From Metallyticus violacea (lineage: Eukaryota > Arthropoda > Insecta > Mantodea > Metallyticidae), in the NCBI GenBank assembly GCA_030762175.1, contig CM060831.1, positions 67,686,001 through 67,750,000 on the forward strand: a stretch of 64,000 nucleotides of DNA. The letters run 5' to 3'. Each line of letters opens with the position of its first letter. Positions within the stretch are counted from its first letter, which is position 1. Below, one piece after another: positions 49,086 through 61,369 of the stretch. The position numbers were made by a program, and so were the translations under genes. Below the pieces are notes generated by a model. It searched no databases. It was not told the origin of the DNA and saw nothing but the letters and a program-made list of their open reading frames with translations.

Positions 49086-52000
49086 GGTGACGGATAAGGC
49101 CACCTAACCAGTGGTGCTGGTAGCCTAGTCTGAGAGCGAAGGCTCAGTAAGCAACGTATCTACCTCCTCCCTGTAATTGGAGATGGTTTTAGAAATTAAG
49201 TGAAAAACCCACCAGGTGATTGCTGCGGGGGAAGGGACCTCTAGTGAAAGGATCTGTTACTTATCTCATTCCTTCCTGATCCATTTTGTTATATAGGTAC
49301 GGTACCATTTTTATTTCTTTATTCCTCCAATCCACAGACTAAGAGAGTACAGGCGTGAGAAGAACAGATAATGTTGTGTTTTGGAACACCTAAGATGGTG
49401 ATATCTCGTTGATTAGTTTGTAAGAGGAGCCGAGTACAAGGTCCTCATCATGCAACTGTGGGATAAGATTAAAGAGAAATTTTTCTATCAATTTGAGATG
49501 AGATATTTCAATCAGGACAATATAAGTGTTGCAATGCCAACCATTCTACATGAACAGGCTTCTAACTTCTGAAACTTGCTACTTAATCACCAGTCACTTC
49601 CACCTCGTACTATTGGCTATTCCAAAACAGAACATTTTTGACATATGTTTTTCCACAATGCAAACTTTTAGTAAATCTGTGAGAGAAGTAAATCTATTCA
49701 CAAGGGGATTATACTGAAAAGTGGGGTGATAATACAAATTAGTCAACCAGGGATGATGCATTTAAGCCACTCTCATTTGTGTACATGTAAAGGGTACTTC
49801 TATTTCCTATATCAAGTTCATATTTGAATTCAAAAGCTCTCAAAACCAAATTTTTTGAAAGTATTTTTTTTCCAAAGTTTCTTCATTTGTGAGAGGAAAT
49901 GCAGATGAACTTATTTTCCATCACGATAATGTTCTTTATGCTTTAAAAATGCAGTAATACGTGGCAATAGACCAGTATGATTGTAAAGGTAAAGTGTAAA
50001 CATTTTTTCACATTAGTATTCGTATTATATCGCTGCTTATATACACCTTTTATCATATTTTATTTTAAATTATTTTTAAAAGTAATTTCCTGCCAAAACT
50101 GTCATTGTTCACGCGTGTTCTTATAATTAAACAATTTTCATTGTATTCGTACTCTTTACTCGTTGCCGTTTCAGGTTCTTGAACAATTGAAAGGTAACCA
50201 GTTCCAAAATTTGTAATCCACTTCATCGTGCCAAAGCCCATGAGATGACAAAAAGCAAATGGTGCATTTCGCCATCGATCATTTAATAGCTGCTCCACTA
50301 ATGGTTCTAAAGAGAACCAATTGCAGGACGATATCATTGCGATGTTGAATTGTTTTCGCAGCACTGCTCGCTTGTTTTTGCGTTGCAAGAGACTGCCGCA
50401 GGTGTGTATTCAGAACGGTCGATATATCGAACTGCGAATGTGGTCTCCCCCTCTCCCTCAGTCGGTGGGGGAGGGGGCGGACTTGACTTTTACACGGGAT
50501 CCCACTTCACGGTCCGGAAGTGACATACTGTAACAACACGCTGCATAACTTTACTGAGTCTCGTCTCCACGATTTTGGAAACTCATACACAGATTTTCAT
50601 GCCCATTGGGTGGAAAATAGAGGACAGGAGATTATGAGTATATTTGCTCTGTCAGTTAGGCTTGAAATGGAGTGTAACCTTTTACAGTATTTTGTTTATA
50701 AAACAAAACACTGTAAACGACAAAGATTTTATATTCGTTTTTTGCTATTCTATTGTTTCATTTGCCTTCTCTCTAGCAAAAGTAAGCGTTATTCAACTTT
50801 ACAAGCGCTTTTCCATATACTAGTTTGACAGATTTTTCGTTTCCAGGATATATTTTCCACTTCTCTAAGGCATTTTATTGCAGCATTTTATCATTTTTTT
50901 TATGTATTCTGATTTAAACTTGCAGAAAAACTGCATATTCTAAGTTTTCTCAAAATGTAAATTATTCTTTATTCATTAATTGTGTTAGGGAACGTAATAA
51001 CAAACTTGATATAACACTTAACATATGCTGACATGAAAATTTCTAGAAACGTACGTTCTTAGTCGTTTGGAACTCAAAATAAATAACAGATGAATTAATA
51101 ATTTCATCTACAATATGTACAATATAACTTCAGGACTTTTCATGCAAGCATATACAAATCGTAACTTTCCAGAACATCAAGGTGACTATTTATAGATTTC
51201 GAAGAAACCTCACTAAGTCTAGCATTTTAAAGATTGGTGTTTTTACAAAACATTAATAAAACAAGCGTAAGGACGAAATGCAATCATAACAATCTGAGTG
51301 GTGTTGGAGTGTAATTATCCATTTGAAATAATTAATACGACTGAGCAACTTCATTTTACACACACACACACACGTTGCAGAACAACATCCAAATAGCTTT
51401 ACTGTTAACAGAGGAGTCTTAGACAAAAGATTCGGAACCTAGGGTAAAAAAAAAAAAAATGTAAAATATCGAAGTTATGGGCTATTAAAGCAATTGCAGT
51501 TTTGTGCTCAGAAATTAAAACTAAAGTACATTAAAAATTGTGTTAGAATGACTTCAACACTCTTAATAATTAAAATAAATTTGGTTCTTAATAACCAATG
51601 AACAACAGCTTCGCAATTTAGCTTCAAAATAATACCAATCGTTTAAGACCAAAACTTGATTGCACGCCACTGCATTGGCGTGCTAATAGTAAATTCAGTT
51701 ATTTGAAACAAAGTCGTAATTCTACTTTTCCTAATATTGCGGTATATCCGCTAGTTGTTTCATGCGACAAATATAAGACAAAATAACTTATCAAATAGGT
51801 TACTAATTGAAGCAATAAAGAAAGGTTACAGTTTTTCAGAACTTGCCGACATGCTGATTTATGGTCAGTCGCAAGTTAATTAATTCCTTAATTTAATTGT
51901 AATAACTGCTATGCTTTTATTAAACCGAACGCTATAGCCGTGCTCGTTGCAAGAATAAAATAATAATAATAATAATAACAACAACATGAATATCCGTAAT

Positions 52001-52270
52001 GATAATGATAATAATAATGATGATGAACATGATAAATAAATGCTTTATAAGGCGCATCAAATGCAATGTTTAAGTCATTTAATAAAAGTAAATTGTCGAT
52101 GATTAACATCAGTAGTTATTTATTAACATATGTACAGCTTTTGCGCCTATTTACTTTTTGCTGATCCTTTTCTCCCCCCTTCCTTATCCTGTTCACCTGG
52201 CCACGTCAGGATGGTTCGCCAGCTAACGATTGGTTCCTTGCCAATCGAAAGTTCTACCATGTTAAGACGT
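49086..52270. other. No gene recognised
   Basis: The 107-codon minus frame at 50065-50388 has no known motif. A GC-rich inverted repeat lies at 50446-50480. A CA run is at about 51359-51374, and AAT/ATG-rich simple sequence is at about 51956-52030. Confidence 0.45.
50446..50480. repeat. GC-rich inverted repeat with G-runs
   Basis: CCCCCTCTCCC followed after about 10 bp by GGGGGAGGGGG. It is unusual for the AT-rich surroundings. A TCGATATATCGA palindrome lies about 30 bp upstream. Promoter or CpG-rich regulatory DNA is possible but not shown. Confidence 0.5.
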
Positions 52271-52515
52271 GTCGGTCCTAGTGGTGTAGTGGTAACCACA
52301 TTTGCCTCCTAAACCCAAGATCGCGGATTCATTTCCGGTCAGGGTCGATGATTTTTTCGGGCCTAAAAATCCTAAGTACGGCTTCCTTCGAAAGGGAAGT
52401 AAAGCTGTGGGTCCCGTGTCGTACATTTATGGCACAATAAAGAACCTCAAATCTAAAAAAAGAGACCTCTGAGCAAAATTTACCGGCCGTTTCACGCCCT
52501 GAATTGAATGGAATG
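52271..52515 (+). mobile_element. SINE family A copy, 3' truncated
   Basis: The head (GTCCTAGTGGTGTAGTGGTA) is intact. Box B is eroded (GCGGATTCATTTCCGG). The body is present through TTTCACGCCCTGAATTGAAT, then the copy stops near 52515 without the usual 3' block and tail. Confidence 0.88.
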
Positions 52516-54516
52516 CACGGTTTAGGTAAACAAAAATCAGCCCTCGCGTATCTCAGGTTCTATTGTTACTTATTTCCGTTATTGGCATTCTATTGTTTAT
52601 GTTCTTCAATTCCAACGTTAATAGTTGTGCAAGTATTGCTAAATGATAAGTTTAACTATCTAGAAGCGATACAATGTACGTATTATTCAAGAAATTCAAT
52701 AAAAATATGTAACAGTTCGGTAACTTAAAAATGTTGCCAACTTTGAAAATTGCTAACAAAGAAACGGTATGTTTTTGGAAAATTTTAACGATTACGGCCA
52801 CCAGGCATGAATATATGTGCAGCGAGGACATAACGAAAGAAGGTCAATGACCTTTTAATGACATCTCAATGTCGCATCATTTTTTCGGCAACGAAAAAAC
52901 CGATAATTTTTAATTTTTAATGTATAAGTTCACAACAAAAATTATTGCAGAATTCAACTTTTGAATTACAGCCATTTGAAAGGATATTACTTGTATGTGG
53001 TCATTCTTTAATGAAGCCAGAACCAACAGAAAATTCAACACAATCTAGTAATGTTAAAAGAAAGAATAAAATAAAAACAAAATAAACAAAAGTACCTCAA
53101 TTTCAGTGTTTCAAATGGAAACTTTCAGTTTGTGACTCTGTTCACTTTTCCTTTGCACAATTCAGATGTATATTTCATCGAAGGTCAAATAACTTTATGC
53201 AAATATTTCCGATTTCCCTCGTTTATATACTTCCGGTCATCGAACACACAAATCAAGCTTAATCGATCATAGTGCTGGTGTATCCAATTTTTAAAAATTA
53301 ATATAGAGCTATTTTCTGCAATGCGAGACCGATGAAACAAATGAGAGCAGAAAAAAAAAAAGAAGTTAAAACTCTGTCGCGTTGATAACACTAAGAAAAC
53401 GTTGCTGGAGGTGTCGTGCCAATGGAAAGTTGAATCCGATAGGCTGCGCCTTGCAGAGTAGCCCAAGTATTAGCACGCAGTAACATTGAGCATTATAATT
53501 GGTCGACTTCGCTTCTTCTACGATACAACGTACATTGCGCCGCTCTTTTCGCTCTTGTTCGAGTGTAAATTGCTTTTTGTGGCTATGAGACCTCCTTTTT
53601 CACTGTAAATTGAATTTTGCGACTCCGTTGACTCCTTTTTGAGAGGAAAATGGTTTCTGCGATGCTTTTAGCTTCTATCCAATGAGAAGGAATTGGTTTT
53701 TGCGATTTGATGACAGTCTACTTTGCCTTTATGGAGAGGCCTTTATCTTTTATTAGATAGCGTGTAATTTATTATGTGTATATATTTAGTTTGCACTTAG
53801 CCATTTAAATACTTTTTTTCTTCAAAAAAGTATATTTTTATTTAGCTTCACTGGGTACATATATGTTCTTATCTTATAAAGGCCGATTTATATGGCGGAC
53901 AACATCAGATATGCAATACGCATTAATTTAATTTCTATGGTAGATATCTATCCAGAATCGTCATAGTCATTACGCCATCGATAACGCTCTGCGATCTTTC
54001 GCTGCTGTGCTTTGCGGGCATAGCACCACTCGGATTTGACTCGGCGTGCTCAACCCAGCCGCACAGCACTGGTGCTCTCGAAAGGTGCGTCAATGGTTGC
54101 CGATTGCGAAGGAAATCTACCAATTCCATAGGAAACTATTAAATAGTAATTCGTACTGTGAAAACATTTGCTAAGTATTTGTTAGTGAAGTGAAACATTA
54201 GCTGTTCCACCGTCCATTGACAAATAATTGCTAGCTTGATAGTTTAGCTGTGCAGGATTACATGAAAAGAATGTCGTGGTTTTATGACTTCTTGGGGGAA
54301 AACGCTTTAAATATGCAGTTAATGACAGAGAAGTTTTCTTAGGTTTTTTTGTAATCCTTTATTAAGTGGTTCACGCACTAAGCCATCAGATAAGAGCGTT
54401 TGTCATTAATTAACACATTTATATAATATGAGCTACTACCTATAATATCAACTTATTTTTTTAAATGTCTAACGTTTGTTTTATCGGTTTATAAATTTCG
54501 AAATTGATGCTTTTCA
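52516..54516. other. No gene recognised apart from a degenerate tandem repeat
   Basis: The minus frames at 53185-53466 and 53935-54129 are unassigned. The second lies in a GC-richer patch (53970-54110) that could be an exon or an old repeat. Confidence 0.4.
53563..53725. repeat. Degenerate tandem repeat, about 40-bp unit, four copies
   Basis: Units start near 53563, 53603, 53643 and 53685. Shared pattern: GTAAATTG or similar, then TTTTTGCGACT and CTCCTTTTT. The first two units agree best. The last two are strongly diverged. Confidence 0.55.
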
Positions 54517-54745
54517 CATATGGGTGATCAAGGTCGTTAAGACTCGTGGGGTTCGAATTCTACCACGACCGTCGCCCCTGACTGAGGTTTTTTCCATGTT
54601 TTCCTCAGTCCTCATAAATGGAAAATGCAAAATTAGGTCTGGAACGTTTCCTTCTTTAAAAATCCTTTCCCAAAATTTCATCTCATGTATTATCAGGGTC
54701 CTGTGGTGCCTCAGTAGTAAAAAGGGCGTTAAACACTATAAAAAC
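54517..54745 (+). mobile_element. SINE family B copy, head shortened
   Basis: The tRNA-like head lacks about 20 bp between CGTTAAGACTCGTG and GGTTCGAATTCTACC. The body has TTTTCCTCAGTCCTCATAAA, and ATGCCGGGG is reduced to ATGC. The 3' motif AAAGGGCGTTAAACACTA is present. Confidence 0.85.
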
Positions 54746-55842
54746 ACATATAAGGTATATCAAGAAAAATAATGAACTTAAAAAGGCGACGGTTATATAA
54801 TTAGACATCTCTTAACATACTTTCACGACAGTACTATTTGTAGCGTTCCTTGTGCCCCATTTGACAGAAGAGAATTGCCATTTGTAATGCAAATGAGAGA
54901 TGATTTGCAGATTTATTCAAGAGCCTAAGGTGTAGAGAAACATATGCGTGCAGAATACATAGAACTAACTATATTGGGAATTTTTAAGTTGATTATAATA
55001 AGCCATTATTGATTATGCGACCACGCATATCTCGGCAGAGGGCTAAAAAAATCAGAAATACCATAAAAAATTGAGCTGTTATTTATACGAATGTTTCGTC
55101 ACACAGTATTTCATTTATTCCAGCCACATAAAAACATGTTTAGCTGATGCCAATGCAAAATGTTATATATTACAATGATGGTAGCATAGCCTTTCGGAAT
55201 GAAAAAGAAGGTTACTGATTCATGTGCGTACAATAAATTTCAATCTTTGGGGTATGAAAATGAACGGCTAAAATATAAATAATGAAAATTTTGCATCACT
55301 CTTTGATGCATGATCCGAACCACTGCATCAGAGCCAGGACAAAGGACGAGCGCTATTTCCTGAGTGACAAAAACGTGAAACGTACATGGTGACAGTTGAA
55401 AAGTGTTGGACAACGTTGAAATTCGCTACCGGTGTGCTTCAAAGAACATCCCATTAAAGTTCTACCAACGCCCACAGATTTTCAACATTTTGTGGTAGAT
55501 CAACAGCAACGCCCATGTTCTGGTTTATGTGCTTCTGTTCCTCTGCTTAGTGGATTGTTTTTTTTTATCTTCTCTTTCAGCGCACTCCACTGTAAACACC
55601 ATCTTCTTTTACTCCTGGCTTAGAAGTGAAGAATCGTTGAAAGACTTTATTCTGACGATATTTGTGCTCTTTTCTCTCCTAGTTCGAGTCTTTAACGAGT
55701 TTCCGCTAAGCTGTAACGTGAAGGTGTGCGGGTTTTTACACAGGTACAATTGTGTTACCTTTTACTTTTTAAGCATAATTTATTTAGAATAATTTACAGC
55801 TAATTCTATGCATACTCACTGATACTCGATGTTACATTGATA
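54746..55842. other. No gene recognised
   Basis: Short Phe/Leu-rich plus frames at 55432-55792 are low-complexity and unassigned. Confidence 0.45.
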
Positions 55843-56390
55843 CAGTGAGATTATTTGAGTTATGGGCCTGCAGAATGCGGCCGTGTACTGAGAGAAACAA
55901 GTCGTCACGACAGTAAAATGCATGTGCAAGTAGCATTTTGTAGATAGTTATAGGAAGGTTTTGCCAGTGTGTGGTTGCATGTTTGGGTGTTACTCGGTGT
56001 TTTCATTGTGTGCTATTTGTTCTGCTACTAATAAATTTGGTTCTGAAGAAGAAATTTTTTGCACGATACATACGAGAAAGAGGAACTCCAATGAAAAGAA
56101 ATTGTTCCAAACTGCTATGTTGTTATAAAAGAAAAAGTTGGATGAACTATAGGAATTTTCTAGACAGATACCGACAGGTTGCTGCTGAGGGGCATTATTA
56201 ACACAGTTTAGTGTTTATTATCATTTTTAAATGTAGTGTCATTTTATGCTTTCAGTAAAAATAGAGGTACACAAATAAAAATACAAACTTTGCGCACGAG
56301 GACTGTAGCTCCTTTTCCTCGGTTGCAGCGGTTACATTTTCCCAGTAAGCTGCAGCGCTCAGGCACTCCGTAACTGAAATAACCTCACTG
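55843..56390 (+). mobile_element. Family E DNA transposon, both ends present
   Basis: It begins CAGTGAGATTATTTGAGTTA and ends with the complement of CAGTGAGGTTATTTCAGTTA. TA occurs on both outer sides (55841-55842 and 56391-56392). The inverted similarity extends loosely for about 50 bp. The 548-bp interior has one short frame (55971-56201) without a known motif, so it is non-autonomous. The TA duplication and the CAGT terminus fit a Tc1/mariner/pogo-type element; which of these is an inference. Confidence 0.8.
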
Positions 56391-57640
56391 TAGTAAATAG
56401 CAGTTTTTTTTTAAATGTACATTCGTTTTATTCTTATAATTTATGCACTGATCCGATTTATGAGCGAGAAAAACGAAACTTAAGCAGTTTCATGTATATT
56501 GCTGGCGGTTACTATGGAAAGATTTGGCACAGTAAATATTCAAAACTGTTGTTATAACCTCAAATGTTCATTAATTTTTATTCCACTTCTATTCCTATCA
56601 CTTGGACTTCGATTATTTTCCTCGAACTTATTACTATAGTTTAAATGTTCGATTTTTAATAGAATTTGTTATAATAATCTTTATTTATTTATTTATAATA
56701 TTTATAGAGCATCTAAATACAGTGAATAAAGGTAATAAGTCAATTTCGTGACAAGCGCACTAAGCATTCGATCACGCAAAATACCTAAGCCGTCCATATT
56801 GTATATACTGTGCTTTTACTACATTTAGGGGATATTATTGTCTGCAGTATCACTATAGTAAAAAAAAAAGGATATAGCTATTCGTTTTATTTTAAACAAT
56901 ATTCAAGATAACTTGAATTTAGTAGTAATAATACACATCTACTTCTACGATGTATGATAGCTGGTAAACAATCAGCAATATCACAAATATTAGATGCAAT
57001 CTTTCAATTCTTTTAAGGAATTACTCAGCCAATATACCACAAGTACCATTAAAAACCTTCTGGCAGTGAATTATGTCGCTATACAAACTGAACCATTCGC
57101 TCCAGTTGCTGGCGTAGGTTTGTGTCTTCAGCGGCGTCGCTTCTTCCTGCCTATAAATTTTGCTTTAAAGTTAACTTCACTTCAATAGTTTCTTCCGCCC
57201 ACTTTGGTCTCAGTTTATGGCGGATGCCTTCGGCAGTAAATTTGAGGGTGACAATGATCTCTCGGAAACTCAGAAAATAACAGCCACTGAATTTCGGAGA
57301 GGAAGGGCAAAGTCCTTCAGATGATATTCTGTTGTGACTGGAAATGTCTACTTGTATAATACCATGCCATGTTACCTTCATCTGACAACTTGTTAAACAA
57401 CCACAATGAATGTAGAGGCCATAAAAATGACCCAACTATTTTATGACTGTAAAATATCTAAAAAGTTATAAAATACATATTTTTTCCTTTAATAGAAGTT
57501 TATTTCTGCATGTTCCATTACTTACACATTAGAAATACCAATGCTACACTTATTTACTATTAATTATAAAGCGCGAGTTCAACTAAATGCGTTACTAGTG
57601 TTTTAAATCGCGATCCAGATATACCAGTAGATACACAGAC
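56391..57640. other. No gene recognised
   Basis: AT-rich. The opposed frames near 56994-57435 show no motif. Confidence 0.45.
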
Positions 57641-58620
57641 AGGATGTACAATGATATGATTAAGTCTATTCTGATATATGGAAGTGAAATATGGGGGAGA
57701 GCTGAACATATAAATAAAGTTCATGTCGATTTTTGGAAAAGGGTGCTCGGGCTCTCCAAAGAAACGGTAAACTATGGGGCCATGAGGGAGTGGGTTGTTT
57801 TGAAGATATAGTTGATATAAAACAAGGACGGTGAAACACTGGCTTAGGCTAATGCAGGGAGACCAGTCAACACTTCGCGCTAAATACTATAGACACTAGA
57901 TACAAAATATTACTCCAAGGGGGAAGGGGGAAGGACTCAGAGGAATCGGCCTGGGTTCAGTATGACAAAAAGGCAATGCAAATAATAAAAAGGTTTGAAA
58001 GAAGGTTAGAACAAGGCTAGAGGTAATCAGCAGGCAGGAAATCGAGGTAGGATGCAACACGAAAGTCTCCTTGAGCCTATTGAATGAAATGAAACTAACC
58101 TGGGGTAAAAGATATATATGCTTGTTCTAGGGAGAAAGGCGAGGCCAGGAATGGTCTGGTTTAGACTAGGAAGTTTGAAGGCTAGAAAAATGACGGATAG
58201 TTCTGGTAGGAGAATCTGCCCATTTCGTAGAGGAGGAATGGGTGCGTATTCTGGCAGAATGTACCCACTGGAAACACCTGAGGAAAACGCTGTTTCCTGA
58301 AAACTCTTTTAAGGCAATTAGAGGACGAATGGCATGCTAGGACCTGTTTGCAAACCCAACTAATTCGTTTATTATAGGCATTTTCCTAGCCAAAGTGAGC
58401 GAAGCTAGAAGCAATTTATTTTCTGATTAGAACGCAATAACTAATATATATGTTTCAATTCATATATCTGTAAATATCGTTCTTCCCATTTTAATGTTTA
58501 TTTATTATTAATTGTATTATTTGTTCCTCTTTCTAGTTGTGATCGTATTTAAGCATGTACGGTCTACGACCCATGCATAAAATATACTTGTAATATATAT
58601 ACAAAATTTATAACAATAAA
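57641..58620 (+). mobile_element. LINE 3' portion
   Basis: The open stretch 57644-57811 reads MIKSILIYGSEIWGR, then VDFWKRVLGLSKETVNYGAM, the conserved region after the reverse transcriptase in RTE/Jockey-like LINEs. After a frameshift come VKHWLRLMQGDQSTLRAKYY near 57830-57890 and LRGIGLGSV near 57937. A later frame, 58118-58300, gives GMVWFRLGSLKARKM and RRICPF, like the terminal Cys-containing segment of such proteins. An untranslated tail follows up to the trinucleotide array. Confidence 0.8.
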
Positions 58621-58621
58621 A

Positions 58622-58740
58622 GTACACCTATTACTATTACTACCACCACTACTATTACTACTACTATTATTATTACTACTACTACTACTACTATTACTAC
58701 TACTACCACTACTACCATCACCACTACTACCACTACCACC

Positions 58741-58793
<53 letters not shown>

Positions 58794-58896
58794 AACCACT
58801 ACGGCTATTACTACCACTACTACTATTACTACCACTACTACTACTACTAATACAACTACCACCACCACTATTACTACCACTACTACTAAAACTACT

Positions 58897-58936
<40 letters not shown>

Positions 58937-58937
58937 T

Positions 58938-58982
<45 letters not shown>

Positions 58983-59094
58983 CACCACCACTACTACTAC
59001 TACTACAACCACTACGGCTATTACTACCACTACTACTACTACTACTAATACAACTACCACCACCACTATTACTACCACTACTACTAATACTACT

Positions 59095-59125
<31 letters not shown>

Positions 59126-59126
59126 T

Positions 59127-59221
<95 letters not shown>
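58622..59221. repeat. 600-bp ACT trinucleotide array with higher-order repeat
   Basis: Nearly continuous ACT/CTA units with ATT, ACC and occasional ACG or AAC variants. An unusual variant string around ACAACCACTACGGCTATTAC occurs at about 58792 and again at about 59005, and the variant order after it (ATTACTACC, then ATACAACTACCACC) also recurs, giving a 213-bp second-order period. The 219-codon minus-strand frame (poly-Ser and poly-Val) is an artefact of the array. The array follows directly on a LINE 3' end. Confidence 0.95.
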
Positions 59222-59289
59222 ATCTTGACACTGTCGCCATGTACACTTCAACTCTACATTTACACATCTACAATATAGGCGACTCTAAT

Positions 59290-59566
59290 ACTGCAAGTTA
59301 TAAAAATCTACTGCACATAAATTAGGTAAAACTTTCAATAAATGCTGTTAACAAAGTAAACAATTACAAGTATTTTAGAATATGTCTGAAATACTACACA
59401 CTATGTCTTAACAATATAGCTTTGTATCCCTGATTCTGAAATCCCTGATTCTGAAATATTGCTAAAGAATTACTGCACACTAATTAAAATATAAAATCTT
59501 TAAAATGTGCTTAATAGTTTTAGTCTATATCTAAAATACTACGTGCTAGGTCTTAATAATACAGCT
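59290..59566. repeat. Diverged local tandem duplication
   Basis: The segment with CTACTGCACATAAATTAG through TGTCTTAACAATATAGCT (about 59309-59422) recurs diverged as TTACTGCACACTAATTAA through GGTCTTAATAATACAGCT (about 59469-59566). A 15-bp direct repeat (CCCTGATTCTGAAAT) lies between them near 59430-59457. Confidence 0.55.
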
Positions 59567-59567
59567 A

Positions 59568-59960
59568 CAATGAGAACATTTGAATTATGGGCTGACAGAG
59601 CGCGCCTGTTTGCTGATAGAAGTTAGTTCTGCAGGTAGCAGCTTGTAGTCACTTTGAGGGAAGCTTAGTCAGTGAACGACTATGCGTTAGTGTGTTACTT
59701 TGTTAGCCAATTGAAGACGGAGTTATGTACTATACATAAGTGAAAACGCATTCTTGCACAGACACAGTAAGGCGAATCGCAAGGAAGTATCGCGTTTCTT
59801 GTACAGAAACTTTTCACCAACTTCCTAAAAAGTTACGAGGTTCTATCAACGACAAGAAATGTGTTGAAATGTGTTCCGAACCGCATGTTCTTACGGAAGA
59901 AAACTTAAGACGAAATACAGGAATAGCAGAACCCAAGTTTGTAACGATGTATCCACTGTT
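59568..59960 (+). mobile_element. Family E terminus plus transposase-like N-terminal remnant
   Basis: It starts after TA with CAATGAGAACATTTGAATTA, the family E terminus with a few changes. The leader (GCAGGTAGCAGCTTGTAGT, GTGTGTTACTTTGTTAGCCAA) is shared with the copies at 43.2 and 55.9 kb. From about 59760 a frame reads RRIARKYRVSCTETFHQLPK, KLRGSINDKK and HVLTEENL, which resembles the HTH-linker of mariner-type transposases (TIxRLvxKlRetGSvxDKK...VLTEEkL). The coding match is suggestive rather than firm. Confidence 0.5.
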
Positions 59961-60539
59961 TTCTTGGGGCAACAAACTACAGACGATTTACCACGAGGAC
60001 CGGCAGGAGTGCTTTCATTGAAATTTGCACAGATGAATTCTTGCTGTGTAGACGGAACACGTTTTTCCTATAGGAATGTTTTGAAAGACCACAGAAAATG
60101 TTTCACCATACAGAACTTAGCATTGCATTTAATAGTACAGTGAACAGTATTGCCCGATTCACTGAAAGCTTTTCTTGTTGAATTTAGTGCGTTGTAGTGT
60201 CTGTTATTTTTTAAAGGTTTGGTGCCCCAACATTATAAACACTTAAAAAAAGAAAGAAAGAAAATCAAGGTTCTTGAAATGCAATGATGCAATTATCTTA
60301 AGGTATTATGAGTGACACTTACACAGAAGTGGCAGAACTTCCAAGTGCAGTCCTCGAAACTTTGGACAAAATGTAAAGCATTTGCTGAGGATAGTAACAT
60401 CCTGTTCAAACATCAATGGATAATTTGGATCAATTTAAACATGCACCACCTCCTAATGCCCGAACAGAAGAACAGCCATGTCGAAGTCTGTCAATATTTT
60501 CATCATTATGTCCATATGGGCAAATGTTTATGTCCATCA

Positions 60540-60990
60540 CAAGTGACAAGAGTTGTGTCTACGGTTGAACCCCAGAAAATTAATAACAATCGATATAGTG
60601 GAATATCCCACAATCTCAAATGCCGAAAAAGGCGAGACAAATCCATAGTTTTTCTTTGTCAACATTTGCGGGATTGTGCACGATGAATTCGTCTCAATAG
60701 GTCAAACTGTGAACGCAGAGTTCTTGGCGTATGGGAAGAGGTTAATCAATTGCTTAACCTTAACAATGCATCATTTCACACTGCGTTCGTAAGGAGTAGA
60801 TTTTTTCACTCTTTGCTTACCGCTTCCTATACCGTCCCCTGCAACTTATTATCTCCGAAAGGAAAATAAAGTTAAGCTGCTTGGCATTATGGAGATTTAC
60901 TCAAATCACAGATGATGCTTAACAAATTCAAGAACACCATGTTTTAAAATATCAGAGAAGCTGCACAACGGGATAATCCTGTGACACCTT
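60540..60990 (+). pseudogene. Mariner transposase catalytic-domain remnant
   Basis: After frameshifts the plus strand reads VNICGIVHDEFVSIGQTVNA near 60657, which matches 'fDxxGiVHheFvPxGqTVNaefY' of classical mariner transposases. NNASFHTAFVRSRFF near 60763 follows, equivalent to 'HDNAPaHTAxxVxxFL' with the second catalytic Asp replaced by Asn. LLSPKGK aligns with the FPKLK motif. Nothing of the third acid is preserved. It may belong with the family E piece at 59568 but this is not shown. Confidence 0.7.
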
Positions 60991-61057
60991 TAAAATGAAT
61001 GTTGGTTCTTTAGAAAATTACACTTAATAGGCATTATCATCATCTAACCTTCTCTTG

Positions 61058-61340
61058 GCCGCCATGAGTGGTCGAGGTCGTTAAGACGCGGACTCATGAG
61101 CGGGAGGTCTGGGATTCGAATCCCGCCAGGACCGTTCTCCCTGACTTAGGGTTTCTGCAGGTTTTCCTCAGTCCTCATAACTGGCAAATGCCGGGGAGAT
61201 ACCCTAAACTTAGACCTGGAACGTTTCCTTCCTATATAAAATCCTTTCCCCAATTTATCATTTCATTTCATGTATCACCAGTGTTCATCACCTGTGGTGC
61301 CACAGCAGTAAAAACGGGCGTTTAATACCATTAAAAAAAC
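61058..61340 (+). mobile_element. SINE family B copy
   Basis: A complete head (GTGGTCGAGGTCGTTAAGAC, box B GGGATTCGAATCCCGCC), then the body with TTTTCCTCAGTCCTCATAAC and AAATGCCGGGGAGATACC, and the 3' motif AAAACGGGCGTTTAATACCA. This is the clearest example of the family. Confidence 0.93.
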
Positions 61341-61369
61341 TTCTTCTGACCCACAGAATGGGCACTTTC

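Noticed and set aside
49110..49300. Possible further tRNA-headed SINE
   Set aside because: A short head-like stretch, but no box B consensus and no body shared with other copies.
58608..59267. 219-codon minus-strand frame with long Ser and Val runs
   Set aside because: It is the translation of the trinucleotide array. Its composition follows entirely from ACT repeats.
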